Shown one piece after another: positions 53,488 through 63,147 of a stretch of DNA of 64,000 nucleotides. Every line of letters begins with the position of its first letter. The stretch's first letter is position 1. Origin of the DNA: Roseomonas sp. Lineage in GTDB: Bacteria > Pseudomonadota > Alphaproteobacteria > Acetobacterales > Acetobacteraceae. The notes under the pieces are model-generated. The model was given only the letters and a program-made list of their open reading frames with translations. It was not told the origin of the DNA and ran no database searches. Position numbers and translations under genes: made by a program. The stretch covers positions 1 through 64,000 of the forward strand of contig JADCFP010000078.1 in the NCBI GenBank assembly GCA_020249465.1, read 5' to 3'.

Positions 53488-54528
53488 ATGTCACAGCATC
53501 AGGTACAGCATTACCTGGCCGTCCGAGAGGATTGGCTCGCCGCGCGGCAGGAAGAAATCCTGGACCCGGCGCAGCCTATCATTGACCCGCATCACCACCT
53601 TTGGGATCGGCCCGGTTGGCGCTATTTGCATGATGAATTTCTCGCCGATCTGCAAAGCGGCCATAACGTCAAGGCAACAGTTTATGTGCAGGCGCGGTCC
53701 ATGCATCGCGCTGTGGGGCCTGAAGCCCTGAAACCGGTGGGCGAGACGGAATTCGTCGCCGGTATTGCGGCCATGTTCGCCAGCGGCATTTATGGCGATA
53801 TTGCCGCCAATGCCGGGATTGTCGGTTATGCGGACCTGACGCTGGGCGAAGCTGTACAGCCCGTTCTGGAAGCGCATATCGCTGCTGCCGGGGGCAGGTT
53901 TCGCGGCATTCGCCATATCGCCACCTGGGACCCGGACCCCGCCATGCTCAATCCGGCCTATACGCCGGCGGAAGATATGATGGATAGCAGCGCCTTTCGC
54001 GCTGGCTTCGCAGCCCTTGGGCGCAATGGGCTTTCTTTTGATGCCTGGATTTATTTCCACCAAATCCCGCGCCTCGCGTCATTAGCGCGCGCCTTCCCGG
54101 AAATCCCGATCGTGCTTGATCATTGCGGCGGGATTCTTGGTATTGGGCCTTATACGGGCAAACGGGATGAGGTCTTTGCCACCTGGTCGCGCAACATGGC
54201 GGAATTGGCGCAATGCCCGAATGTCATGGTGAAGGTCGGCGGGCTTGGCATGCGCCTGCCGGGCTTTGGGCTGGAAGCGGGCGCGATCGCGCCATCATCC
54301 GAAGAATTGGCGCAGCATTGGCGCCCCTGGATGGAACGCTGCATTGAACTATTCGGCACGCAGCGCTGCATGTTTGAGAGCAATTTCCCGGTGGATAAGG
54401 GCGGCTATGGCTATGCGGCTGGCTGGAATGCCTTCAAGCGCATCGCTGCCGGCGCCTCGGCCGAGGAAAAGGCCGACCTGTTCTGGCGGAGTGCCGCGCG
54501 ATTCTATCGGTTGCCGCAGTTTCTGTGA
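53488..54528 (+). CDS. Amidohydrolase 2-family metal hydrolase
   Basis: 346 aa, ATG at 53488 with AAGGAAC upstream. Metal-binding HxH is IIDPHHHLWDRPG (residues about 31-43); later features are IYFHQIP, IVLDHCGGILG and the catalytic Asp region FESNFPVDK. This group includes lactonases and decarboxylases acting on ring-fission or sugar acids. Together with the divergent DapA-like gene and the ABM gene it resembles a small catabolic locus; substrate unknown. Confidence 0.87.
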   Translation: MSQHQVQHYLAVREDWLAARQEEILDPAQPIIDPHHHLWDRPGWRYLHDEFLADLQSGHNVKATVYVQARSMHRAVGPEALKPVGETEFVAGIAAMFASGIYGDIAANAGIVGYADLTLGEAVQPVLEAHIAAAGGRFRGIRHIATWDPDPAMLNPAYTPAEDMMDSSAFRAGFAALGRNGLSFDAWIYFHQIPRLASLARAFPEIPIVLDHCGGILGIGPYTGKRDEVFATWSRNMAELAQCPNVMVKVGGLGMRLPGFGLEAGAIAPSSEELAQHWRPWMERCIELFGTQRCMFESNFPVDKGGYGYAAGWNAFKRIAAGASAEEKADLFWRSAARFYRLPQFL

Positions 54529-54548
54529 AAGGCGTCGGGCGGCGCCAA

Positions 54549-54938
54549 TCAGAACAGCTTTGGCCAGCGCGCCGTGCGGTTGCGTTCCTGCTCGGCGGTC
54601 AGTTCGTAAGGCCCGTCACGGACATTATTGTAAGGGGGGGTCGCCACCGGCGGCGTGGTCCAGCAATCCACCTTGCCGAGGCTCCGGGTACAGATCGGCT
54701 GCACGGGCGGCGGCGGGTCTGAAGCGCAATAGGTCTGGCCCTTGGCGAGCCGAACATAAGAACAATCCTCGCCCGTCAGCAGCGATACCACCGTATCCCC
54801 GACCCCGCGCTGCATCGTGATCAAGGACGCACCTTCAATTGCCGCTGGAATGGCCAGCAAGGGCGCGCCGGGGGCTTGCACGCCATTGCAGCCGGCCAGC
54901 AGCAATAAAAGGGCGCAGAGGGGGCGGAAGAACTGCAT
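54549..54938 (-). CDS. Conserved hypothetical lipoprotein
   Basis: 129 aa from the ATG at 54938. Lipobox LLLLAGC at residues about 14-20, so anchored by lipid. The mature part has TMQRGVGDTVVSLLTGEDCSYVRL (in part GEDCSYVRLAKGQTYC), then ICTRSLGKVDCW, with four Cys that may form two disulfides, and an Arg-rich C-terminus. I recall similar proteins in related alphaproteobacteria without any assigned function. Confidence 0.8.
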   Translation of the reverse strand: MQFFRPLCALLLLLAGCNGVQAPGAPLLAIPAAIEGASLITMQRGVGDTVVSLLTGEDCSYVRLAKGQTYCASDPPPPVQPICTRSLGKVDCWTTPPVATPPYNNVRDGPYELTAEQERNRTARWPKLF

Positions 54939-55088
54939 TTCGGCAAGAGACGCCAAAAAAGTTAATGAATTACAAATTTTCTCCTAAAATTATTACCAGA
55001 ACCCCCCATACCCCAAAAACTCCCCGTTTGACCGCCGCCGCGATAGGCCTTAGCCCTGCGCCAAACGTCACGATGTTTGAGGACCGCC

Positions 55089-55739
55089 TTGCCCGATATT
55101 TTTGACGAGGTTGCGGAAGACCTCCGCGCTGAACGCGCCCGCCGGCTTTGGAAGCGCTACGGGACCTTGGTCTTGGGCGTGCTTGTCTTCGTACTGGCCG
55201 GCGTTGGCGCCCATCAAAGCTGGCGCTGGTATGAAGCGCGAGAGGCTGAGAAGGCCGCCATCGCCTTCATGGCCGCCCATCGGGCTGCCGAGGCCGAGGG
55301 GGCGGACCTTCGCGCCATGGCCCAGCGTTTTGAAGAAGCGTCGCGTGGCGCGCCGGCTGGCTATCGTGATCTGGCGCGGCTGCGCGCCGCCGCGCTCAAG
55401 GCCGAAACTGGGGATTTGGCGGAAGCGCTCCGGCTTTATGATGCCATCGCTGCCGATAGCAGCGCCGATCCGCTTTATCGGGATTTGGCGTCGCTGCTTT
55501 GGGTGATCCGGTCGCTCGATCAGGGGGATCCGGCAATGCTGGCCGCGCGTATCACGCCGCTGACGCGCCCCGATTCGGCCTGGAATGCCTCGGCGCGGGA
55601 AGTGGCTGGCTTGATTGCGCTCCGTGCCGGCAGACGGGACGAAGCGCGGCAGGCCTTTCAGGCACTGGCCGCGGATGTCACGGCGCCGCGGGGCGTCCGC
55701 GAAAGGGCGCAACGGCTTGCAACGGGGCTTGAAGGATGA
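55089..55739 (+). CDS. yfgM: YfgM-like tetratricopeptide membrane protein
   Basis: 216 aa if the TTG at 55089 is the start (GAGGA 6-7 nt upstream); TTG at 55077 adds four residues. It begins PDIFDEVAEDLRAERARRLWKRYG, then one membrane helix (about residues 24-42), then a TPR-like periplasmic part (DLARLRAAALKAETGDLAEALRLYDAI). YfgM associates with PpiD at the SecYEG channel. Overlaps bamB by ATGA, the usual yfgM-bamB-der order. Confidence 0.88.
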   Translation: MPDIFDEVAEDLRAERARRLWKRYGTLVLGVLVFVLAGVGAHQSWRWYEAREAEKAAIAFMAAHRAAEAEGADLRAMAQRFEEASRGAPAGYRDLARLRAAALKAETGDLAEALRLYDAIAADSSADPLYRDLASLLWVIRSLDQGDPAMLAARITPLTRPDSAWNASAREVAGLIALRAGRRDEARQAFQALAADVTAPRGVRERAQRLATGLEG

Positions 55740-57079
55740 CGGGGCGGGATATTTCTCGGCGCGCCTGGCTGCTGGGATCGGCCGGGTTGCTGGCTGGCTG
55801 CGAGACGCTGGACAGTATTTTTGGTGAGCGTCGCGTGAAGATTGTCGGTGAACGTAAGCCGGTGCTGACGCTGCCGGACCGCACCGTTGAAGCGGATGCG
55901 GAGGCGCGCGGCCTTTCCATCGCGCTGCCCGCCCAGGAAACGCGCAGCCTTTGGCCTCAGCTTGGCGGGGCGGCGAGCCATGCGGGTGGGCATATCGCGC
56001 TTGGCACAAATCTGCGTCAGGCATGGTCCGCAAGCTATGGCACAGGCACATCCTTTCGCCGCCGTGTTGTGGGCGGGCCTGTTGCCAGCGCGGATCGCGT
56101 TTTTATGGGCGATGCGGATGGCTTTGTATCCGCCTTCGATATCGTTAATGGCGCGCGGCGCTGGCGGGTGGATACGCGGCCAGAAAATGAACGTGGCGAT
56201 GGTGGTGGCGCCGGCGTGATTGTGGAAGGCGATACGGTTTTTGTCGCAACCGGGCTTTCTGAAGTACTGGCGCTTTCGGCTGCGGATGGTTCGGTGAAAT
56301 GGCGCGTGCGTCTGCAGGCGCCGATGCGGGGCGCGCCTTCCTTCGCTAATGGCCGGATTTTCGTGACTTCCCTGGACAGCACGCTGGTGGCGCTATCGGC
56401 CGAGGATGGCAAGGTCCTTTGGCGCTACCGTGCATTGGCTATCCCGACCGTACCGCTTGGCCTGCCGCCGCCGGCCATTTTGGGTGAGACAGTGGTGGCA
56501 GGTTTTCCGACGGGCGAGATTCTTGCTTTCCGCGCCAATGACGGCCGCGTGATCTGGAGCGACAGCTTGGCCGCCGCAGGCGCTGCCAGCTTGGCTGATG
56601 TGGGCAGTGTGCGCGCCGCGCCGGTAATCTCTGGCAATAATGTGATTGCCATTGGCATGGGCGGTGTTGGGCTTTCGATTGATCTGCGTGCGGGCCGGCG
56701 CATTTGGGAACGCGAATTCGGTGGCACGGAAATGCCCTGGGCCGCGGGCGAATGGGTGTTTGGCGCGACCGATTCTGGTGAAATGGCCGCCCTGCAGCGT
56801 GAAACGGGCTTGGCACGCTGGGCGGTTTCGCTCCGCCCACCGGCGCAGGGCAATCGGGCAGCGCCGCTGTTGCAACTATCCTCTCCGATACTGGCGGGTG
56901 GGCGGCTTTTCGTTGGCACCAGCCTGGCCGAGCTTGTTTCGCTTGATCCATCAAATGGCGATGTGCTGGCGCGCCAGCGCCTGCCGGGGGCGCTTTCCTT
57001 GCCGATGATGGCGGTGGGTGGGCGGCTGATCCTGGCGACCGATGATGGCAGCCTGATTGCCTTTGCGGGCGATGGCTGA
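55736..57079 (+). CDS. bamB: Outer-membrane assembly lipoprotein BamB
   Basis: 447 aa. Lipobox in LLGSAGLLAGCE (preceded by an RR pair, ISRRAWLL), then an eight-bladed PQQ-like propeller with repeated blade motifs such as GDADGFVSAFDIVNGARRW, LSAADGSVKWRV, LSAEDGKVLWRY and FRANDGRVIWSD. BamB supports insertion of outer-membrane proteins by BamA. Sits between yfgM and der as in most proteobacteria. Confidence 0.92.
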   Translation: MTGRDISRRAWLLGSAGLLAGCETLDSIFGERRVKIVGERKPVLTLPDRTVEADAEARGLSIALPAQETRSLWPQLGGAASHAGGHIALGTNLRQAWSASYGTGTSFRRRVVGGPVASADRVFMGDADGFVSAFDIVNGARRWRVDTRPENERGDGGGAGVIVEGDTVFVATGLSEVLALSAADGSVKWRVRLQAPMRGAPSFANGRIFVTSLDSTLVALSAEDGKVLWRYRALAIPTVPLGLPPPAILGETVVAGFPTGEILAFRANDGRVIWSDSLAAAGAASLADVGSVRAAPVISGNNVIAIGMGGVGLSIDLRAGRRIWEREFGGTEMPWAAGEWVFGATDSGEMAALQRETGLARWAVSLRPPAQGNRAAPLLQLSSPILAGGRLFVGTSLAELVSLDPSNGDVLARQRLPGALSLPMMAVGGRLILATDDGSLIAFAGDG

Positions 57080-57092
57080 TCAGAAGGGTCTT

Positions 57093-58442
57093 ATGCAGCC
57101 TGTCATTGTCATTCTGGGCCGGCCCAATGTCGGCAAATCCACGCTGTTCAATCGGCTGGCGCAGCGTAAGATCGCTTTGGTGCATGACACGCCGGGCGTC
57201 ACGCGCGACAGGAAGGAAGTGACCGCGCGTATCGCCGGGCGCGATGTGACGCTGGTGGACACTGCCGGGCTTGAGGAAGCGCCGCCCGATACCGTGCCAG
57301 GGCGCATGCGCGCGAGTTCTGAGGCCGCCTTGCGCAATGCCTCACTCGCGCTTTTTGTCATGGATGCGCGCGCTGGCATCACACCCGCAGATCGTGCCTT
57401 TGCTGCCTGGCTCAGGCGGAGCCGCGTGCCGGTGCTTGTTGTTGCGAATAAGGCAGAAGGTCGCGCTGGCACGACCGCCGCCATGGAAGCCTTTGAATTG
57501 GGGCTCGGCGATCCCGTGCCTGTCAGCGCCGAACATGGCGATGGCTTCGGCAATCTGCATGATGAAATCGCCGCCAAGCTTGGCCCGCTGCCAGAGGATG
57601 AGGCAGAGGAAGAAGATAAAGAACGCCCGCTGCGCCTCGCGATTGTGGGCCGCCCCAATGCCGGCAAATCAACGCTGTTGAACGCGCTGCTTGGCGAAGA
57701 CCGCATGATTACCGGCCCTGAGCCCGGCCTGACGCGCGATGCTGTTGCCGTGCAATGGCGCGACGCGACCGGCGGTGAGGTGCGCTTGGTGGATACGGCT
57801 GGCATGCGCAAGAAAGCCCGCGTGCAGGAAACTTTGGAGCAGATGTCCGTCGCCTCCACCCTTGCCGCGCTTAAGGAAGCGGAAGTGGTGGTCCTGGTCT
57901 TGGATGCGCTGCTTGGCATGGATGAACAGGATTTGCGCATTGCCCGCCTTGCGGAACGCGAAGGCCGCGCTTTGGTAATCGCGCTCAATAAATGGGATGC
58001 GGTGGAAGATCGCAACGCAGCGCGCCGGCGTGTGGAAGACGCGCTGATGACATCGCTGGCGCAATCCAAGGGTGTCACTGTGGTGCCGCTGTCCGCAGCG
58101 ACCGGGCGCGGGGTGGATAAGTTGATGCCCGCGGTGCGCGCTGCCTATGCGCTCTGGAACCGCCGTATCCCGACCGGGGAGGTCAATCGTTGGTTTGAAG
58201 CCGCACTCGCCCGGCATCAGCCGCCGCTGGTGGATGGCAAGCGGATCAAGCTCCGCTACGCGACCATGCCAAAGGCGCGCCCGCCGACCATGGTGATTTT
58301 CGGCACGCGCGCCGATGTGCTGCCGGAGGATTATCGGCGCTATCTGGTCAATTCCTTCCGTGATCATTTCACCATGCCTGGCGTGCCGATCCGGCTGCAA
58401 TTGCGATCCCCGCGCAACCCCTATGCCGAGGATGAGGGCTGA
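57093..58442 (+). CDS. der: Ribosome assembly GTPase Der (EngA)
   Basis: 449 aa from the ATG at 57093, preceded by AGAAGGG; an ATG at 57072 overlapping the bamB end would add seven residues. Two tandem GTPase domains: GRPNVGKSTLFN with DTAGLEE, and GRPNAGKSTLLN with DTAGMRKK and NKWD. The C-terminal KH-like domain reads IKLRYATMPKARPPTMVIFGTRAD. Essential for 50S maturation. Confidence 0.97.
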   Translation: MQPVIVILGRPNVGKSTLFNRLAQRKIALVHDTPGVTRDRKEVTARIAGRDVTLVDTAGLEEAPPDTVPGRMRASSEAALRNASLALFVMDARAGITPADRAFAAWLRRSRVPVLVVANKAEGRAGTTAAMEAFELGLGDPVPVSAEHGDGFGNLHDEIAAKLGPLPEDEAEEEDKERPLRLAIVGRPNAGKSTLLNALLGEDRMITGPEPGLTRDAVAVQWRDATGGEVRLVDTAGMRKKARVQETLEQMSVASTLAALKEAEVVVLVLDALLGMDEQDLRIARLAEREGRALVIALNKWDAVEDRNAARRRVEDALMTSLAQSKGVTVVPLSAATGRGVDKLMPAVRAAYALWNRRIPTGEVNRWFEAALARHQPPLVDGKRIKLRYATMPKARPPTMVIFGTRADVLPEDYRRYLVNSFRDHFTMPGVPIRLQLRSPRNPYAEDEG

Positions 58443-58503
58443 TCTTTCGTTCGCGGCGAAACGCGCTTAGGGTTCTTACGCTTGACAGGGTGATGTTGCG
58501 CGC

Positions 58504-59703
58504 ATGATTGCCGATACGGCCAAGAAGCTTCTGTACCTGGCCCTTGGGGCCATGTTTGTGCAGCAGACCTTTGCTTCCATCGGTCGCACCCTGCCGCTGG
58601 TCATCGCGCCCGCCATTATCGAGGATTTGCACTTAGACCCTGCCTTGGTCGGGGTTTATGTCGGTGCGGCAGCGCTTGCTTCGCTCGTGTTCCAGCTTGG
58701 CTGTGGCAGTTTCATCATCCGCTACGGCGCACTGCGGATGAGCCAGGTGGCGCTGGTGTTCCTCGCTGCCGGCATGGCCTTAGCGGCGGCGGGGCCTTTG
58801 GTGTTCTTTCTGATCTCGGCGATCATCGGCGGCGGTGGCGCGGCAACCTCCACACCCGCGAGTTCGCATCTTCTTGGGCGCTATTCTCCGCCCAAGCAGG
58901 CGCCCTTGGTTTTTTCCATCAAGCAAACGGCAGTGCCGGCAGGGCTTTTGCTGGCGGGGCTGCTTGGTCCCCTTATGACCTTGTATTGGGGTTGGAGCGG
59001 CGCGCTATTGGTGACGGCAGGCGCCTGCTTTCTGTTCGCCGCGATGCTGGAACCGCTGCGGGGCGAGTTCGACTCGGACCGCGTGCCAAGCCGCAGTTTT
59101 CATTTTTCCGATTTTCGCACCACGCTTACATCCGTATTACGCGCCAAGGATTTGCGCGAATTGTCGCTGGCCTGCTTTGCCTTCAATGGGCTGCAAACCG
59201 CCTTCACGAGCTACTACGTGCTGTATCTGACGGCGCTGAATTATGATCTGGCAACGGCGGGGTTGATGTTTGCCATTGCCATGGTGATCGCCGTGCCAAT
59301 GCGCATTTTCTGGGGCTGGCTTGGCAGTGGCCGGGTTTCGCCGCGCCGCATTATGGCGGGGCTTTCGCTTGGCATGGCGGCCAGCGCCGTGTTGATGAGC
59401 CTCTATGGCGCGGATTGGCACCCGCTACTGATTGCAATCATCGCAACAGGCATGAGCGCCACTGCCATGTCCTGGCATGGCGTTTTGCTGTCTGAGGCAG
59501 CGCGGCTTGCGCCGCCCGGCATGCGCGGTGCGGCGACGGGGGGCGTGCTGTCCTTCGGCCAAGTGGGCGCCTTCATCCTGCCCGTGATCTATGCGGCGCA
59601 GCTTGCCGTGACCAATAGCCATGGCATCGGATTTATCCTTTGTGGCCTACCGGCGCTGGTGGTCGGGATTGTGATGTGGCGGGATTCGCGCCGAGGCGCC
59701 TGA
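58504..59703 (+). CDS. MFS transporter
   Basis: 399 aa, about 12 membrane segments: FASIGRTLPLVIAPAIIEDLHLDPALVGVYVGAAALA at the start, a central loop (EPLRGEFDSDRVPSRSFHFSD) and a second half ending GFILCGLPALVVGIVMW. The motif IKQTAVPAGLLLAGLLGP is typical of cyanate/nitrate-like or sugar-acid MFS carriers, but no substrate can be set. Its stop abuts the stop of the opposing ABC gene (TGATCA). Confidence 0.87.
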   Translation: MIADTAKKLLYLALGAMFVQQTFASIGRTLPLVIAPAIIEDLHLDPALVGVYVGAAALASLVFQLGCGSFIIRYGALRMSQVALVFLAAGMALAAAGPLVFFLISAIIGGGGAATSTPASSHLLGRYSPPKQAPLVFSIKQTAVPAGLLLAGLLGPLMTLYWGWSGALLVTAGACFLFAAMLEPLRGEFDSDRVPSRSFHFSDFRTTLTSVLRAKDLRELSLACFAFNGLQTAFTSYYVLYLTALNYDLATAGLMFAIAMVIAVPMRIFWGWLGSGRVSPRRIMAGLSLGMAASAVLMSLYGADWHPLLIAIIATGMSATAMSWHGVLLSEAARLAPPGMRGAATGGVLSFGQVGAFILPVIYAAQLAVTNSHGIGFILCGLPALVVGIVMWRDSRRGA

Positions 59704-61305
59704 TCACGCCCCAAAACCACGCCCGGGCACGGAAGCCAGCAGGGCTTGCGTATAGGCATGGCGCGGCGCTTCAAACACTTGCGCGATTGGGCCGTGTTCC
59801 ACGACCTCGCCATCCTTCATCACCGCGACCAGATCACAAACCTGCGCTGCCACGCGCAGATCATGCGTGATGAAGACAATGGAAAGCCCAAGCCTTGCGC
59901 GCAAATCCGCGAGCAGCTTCAAAACCTGCGCCTGCACCGATACGTCAAGCGCCGAGACTGGTTCATCGGCTACCAGCACTTCCGGTTCCATTGCCAGCGC
60001 ACGCGCAAGCCCAATGCGCTGGCGCTGACCGCCGGAGAATTCATGGGGGAAGCGGTCTGTCGCCGACGGATCAAGCCCGACCAGCGCGAATAATTCGCGC
60101 GCTTTCGCCATGGCAGCATCGCGCGCCATGCCATGGATCATCGGGCCTTGCGCCACTAATTCCCCTGCGCGGCGGCGTGGATTGAGCGAGGCATAGGGGT
60201 CCTGAAACACCATCTGGATGCGTCGTGCGGCCTGGCGCGCCTCGCGCTTTGGCAAATGCAGCAGATCAACACCATCCAGGCGAATGCTACCGCCATCGGC
60301 GCGCACCAGCCGCGTGATGCAACGCGCGAGGGTGGATTTGCCGGAACCTGACTCGCCCACCACACCAAGCGTGCCGCCCTTGGGGAGAGAGAGCGTAACA
60401 TCCCGCACCGCATGGGTTTCACGCCGCCGCCGCGCGAATAGCCCGCCGCTGCGATAGGTTTTCTGCACGCCCTCCAACACCAGAATGGCATCGCTGGAAA
60501 TTGGCCGCGGTGCCGGGGCTTTCAGCGGTGGCACGGCAGCGATCAGCGCCTTGGTGTAGTCATGCTGGGGTGCATGCAGCACATCACGCGCCGGCCCCTG
60601 TTCCACCAAAAGCCCATGCTGCATGACCGCCACGCGATCAGCGATCTCCGCCACCACGCCGAAATCATGCGTGATGAACAGCACCGCCGTACCCTTGCGC
60701 TGCTGCAAATCGCGGATCAGCGCCAGGATTTGCGCCTGGGTCGTGACATCCAAGGCCGTGGTCGGTTCATCGGCAATCAGGACCACAGGATCAAGCGCCA
60801 AGGCCATGGCAATCATGGCGCGCTGGCGCTGCCCGCCTGAGAGTTCATGCGGGAAGGCGCGCGCGGCCTCGGCCGGATGCGGGATGCGCACTTCCTCCAG
60901 CAGTGCCAGCACGCGGGCTTCGATTTCAGCCTTGTTCAGGCTGGTATGGATACGAAACATCTCGGCGATCTGATCGCCAATGCTGCGCAAGGGATTGAGG
61001 GCAGTCATGGGTTCCTGGAACACCATGGCAATGCGGGCACCACGTAGCGCGCGCATGGTTGCCTCATCCGCGCTGGCGAGGTCCTTGCCTTCAAACTGGA
61101 TGGCACCGCCCGTGATACGCACATTGCCGGGCAGCAGGCGCATGATAGCACTCGCCATCATGGATTTGCCCGAGCCACTTTCACCGACCACGCAAAGGAT
61201 CTCGCCCGCCTTCAATTCCAACGAGACCTGGCGCAAAGCCTCTGGCCGATCCGCCCCGCGCGGCAGCGCGACCGTGAGGCCATTGACGGAAAGTACCGCG
61301 CTCAT
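59704..61305 (-). CDS. Dipeptide-type ABC transporter, fused double ATPase
   Basis: 533 aa with two nucleotide-binding domains (YejF/GsiA arrangement). First: [37 protein letters not shown]. Second: [35 protein letters not shown] linker around residues 255-290 joins them. It energises the permeases encoded just upstream (ATGA overlap at 61302-61305). Last gene of the operon. Confidence 0.93.
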   Translation of the reverse strand: MSAVLSVNGLTVALPRGADRPEALRQVSLELKAGEILCVVGESGSGKSMMASAIMRLLPGNVRITGGAIQFEGKDLASADEATMRALRGARIAMVFQEPMTALNPLRSIGDQIAEMFRIHTSLNKAEIEARVLALLEEVRIPHPAEAARAFPHELSGGQRQRAMIAMALALDPVVLIADEPTTALDVTTQAQILALIRDLQQRKGTAVLFITHDFGVVAEIADRVAVMQHGLLVEQGPARDVLHAPQHDYTKALIAAVPPLKAPAPRPISSDAILVLEGVQKTYRSGGLFARRRRETHAVRDVTLSLPKGGTLGVVGESGSGKSTLARCITRLVRADGGSIRLDGVDLLHLPKREARQAARRIQMVFQDPYASLNPRRRAGELVAQGPMIHGMARDAAMAKARELFALVGLDPSATDRFPHEFSGGQRQRIGLARALAMEPEVLVADEPVSALDVSVQAQVLKLLADLRARLGLSIVFITHDLRVAAQVCDLVAVMKDGEVVEHGPIAQVFEAPRHAYTQALLASVPGRGFGA

Positions 61306-62144
61306 CGGCCTTTCAGCCTTGGGTTCAAAGCGTCATTCAAACCCTGCCCAACCAACGAAACCGCCAGCACCGTCAGCAATATCGCAATGCCCGGAATGGC
61401 CGAGACATACCATTGCACACGCAGCACATCGCGCCCGAGCCCGATCAGATTGCCCCAGGAAGCGACATTGGGATCGGATAGCCTGAGAAACGCCAAAGCG
61501 CTTTCCAGCAATATCGCCACCGCCATGACAACGCTGGCATAGACAATCACGGGTGGCAGCGCATTGGGCAGGATTTCGCGGAAAATGATCCGCCCATCCC
61601 CCATGCCAAGCCCACGACAGGCTTGGACGAATTCGCGGTTGCGCAACGTGAGAAACTCAGCGCGCGTCAGCCGCGCCGTGGCGGGCCATGACACCACACC
61701 GATGGCGACGACGACGGTGGTGAGTTCCGACCCGAAGATCGAAACCAGCACGAGCAGCAAAAGGAAATTGGGCAGGGTCTGAAATGCCTCGGTCAGCCGC
61801 ATCAGCACATCATCCACCACGCCGCCATAATAGCCCGCGATGGCGCCAATCACGATGCCGATGACAACAGCGATGGAAGTCGCCACCAGGCCAATCAGCA
61901 GCGAAACTCGTGCGCCGTGGAAGATTTGTGCCGCAATATCGCGCCCGGAATTATCCGTGCCCAAGGGAAAGCGCGGATTGGCGCCTGGCCATTGCAGCGG
62001 CCGGCCGGCGAGTGCGAGCGGGTCTCTTGGAAAGAACCAATCCGCCGTCAGCGCCATGATGATAATCGCGATCAGCAGCAAAAGCCCAATACCCGCTGCC
62101 GGGTTGCGCAAATAGGCCAGCGCAAAACGCTTGAGCGCCGCCAT
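61302..62144 (-). CDS. Dipeptide-type ABC transporter permease (DppC family)
   Basis: 280 aa. DppC-type N-terminus (LLLLIAIIIMALTADWFFPRDPLAL), PLGTDNSGRDIAAQIFHGARVSLLIG, and the EAA loop AEFLTLRNREFVQACRGLGMGDGRIIFREILPN. It pairs with the next upstream permease, coupled by TGATG. Confidence 0.93.
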   Translation of the reverse strand: MAALKRFALAYLRNPAAGIGLLLLIAIIIMALTADWFFPRDPLALAGRPLQWPGANPRFPLGTDNSGRDIAAQIFHGARVSLLIGLVATSIAVVIGIVIGAIAGYYGGVVDDVLMRLTEAFQTLPNFLLLLVLVSIFGSELTTVVVAIGVVSWPATARLTRAEFLTLRNREFVQACRGLGMGDGRIIFREILPNALPPVIVYASVVMAVAILLESALAFLRLSDPNVASWGNLIGLGRDVLRVQWYVSAIPGIAILLTVLAVSLVGQGLNDALNPRLKGR

Positions 62145-63130
62145 CAGGGCGCTCCCCCGGTGCCGATGCGCGGATCAAGCCGCGCATAAAGCAAATCCAC
62201 CAGGAAATTCACCGCAATGACCAGCAGAGCAGAGATGAACACGATGCCAAGCAGCGTATTCAAATCCCGCTGCACCACCGCTTCATAGGCAAGCCGCCCA
62301 AGACCCGGCAGGGAAAAGACGCTTTCCACGACAACTGAACCACCCAGCATGGTGCCGGCCTGCAGGCCGATCAGCGTCACCATGGGCAGCATGGCATTGC
62401 GCAGAACATGGCGCAGCATCACGCGGGTTTCATCCAGGCCCTTGGCGCGCGCCGTACGCACGAAATCGAGCGTGAGGACTTCCAGCATGGAAGCGCGCAT
62501 GATGCGGAGATAAATTGCCAGAAAGATCAGCCCGAGGGTAAGCGTGGGCAGCACCAGATGTGCAGCGATGTCTCGTAGCCGCGCAAAGCCCGTGAGGCCC
62601 GAGGCGATATCCTCAAATCCGCCGGCGGGCAGCCATTGCAGATGAACGGAAAACAGCACAATGGCCATCAGCCCGAACCAGAAGGAAGGGGTGGCGTAGA
62701 AAATCAGCCCAAGCGTGGAAATCACGGTATCAGGCCAGCCATTCACGCGCTTCGCGGCCATCACGCCCAAAACCAGGCCCACGAAAAAGGCGAAGGAAAG
62801 TGCGGCTGTCATCAGCGCAAGGGTCGCGGGCAGGCGTTCAAAAATCACGGTTGCGACGGGCTTGCCGTAAATGGCTGAGAAGCCAAGGTCGAAGCGGATC
62901 AGCCGCCACAAATAATTGCCAAGCTGCGCCGGGATGGAAAGATCAAGCCCGTAGAAGCGGCGCAGTTCCTCGGCCAGCGCGGCATCACCGCCGCCACCCA
63001 TCTGCGCAATCAGCGCATCCACGGTGTCGCCAGGCGCCAATTGCAGCAGCAAGAACATGCCCGCCAGAATGATCAGCAGCGTCGGCAAGGACGCCGCCAG
63101 TCTCCGGGCAGCGAGGCTCAATACCCGCAT
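62144..63130 (-). CDS. Dipeptide-type ABC transporter permease (DppB family)
   Basis: 328 aa. DppB-type start (LAASLPTLLIILAGMFLLLQLAPGD), FDLGFSAIYGKPVATVIFERLPATLAL, and the EAA loop LDFVRTARAKGLDETRVMLRHVLRNAMLPMVTL. Forms the channel with the DppC-type partner. It follows the binding-protein gene by 17 nt. Confidence 0.93.
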   Translation of the reverse strand: MRVLSLAARRLAASLPTLLIILAGMFLLLQLAPGDTVDALIAQMGGGGDAALAEELRRFYGLDLSIPAQLGNYLWRLIRFDLGFSAIYGKPVATVIFERLPATLALMTAALSFAFFVGLVLGVMAAKRVNGWPDTVISTLGLIFYATPSFWFGLMAIVLFSVHLQWLPAGGFEDIASGLTGFARLRDIAAHLVLPTLTLGLIFLAIYLRIMRASMLEVLTLDFVRTARAKGLDETRVMLRHVLRNAMLPMVTLIGLQAGTMLGGSVVVESVFSLPGLGRLAYEAVVQRDLNTLLGIVFISALLVIAVNFLVDLLYARLDPRIGTGGAP

Positions 63131-63147
63131 CAGAAATCAGGCGCGCG

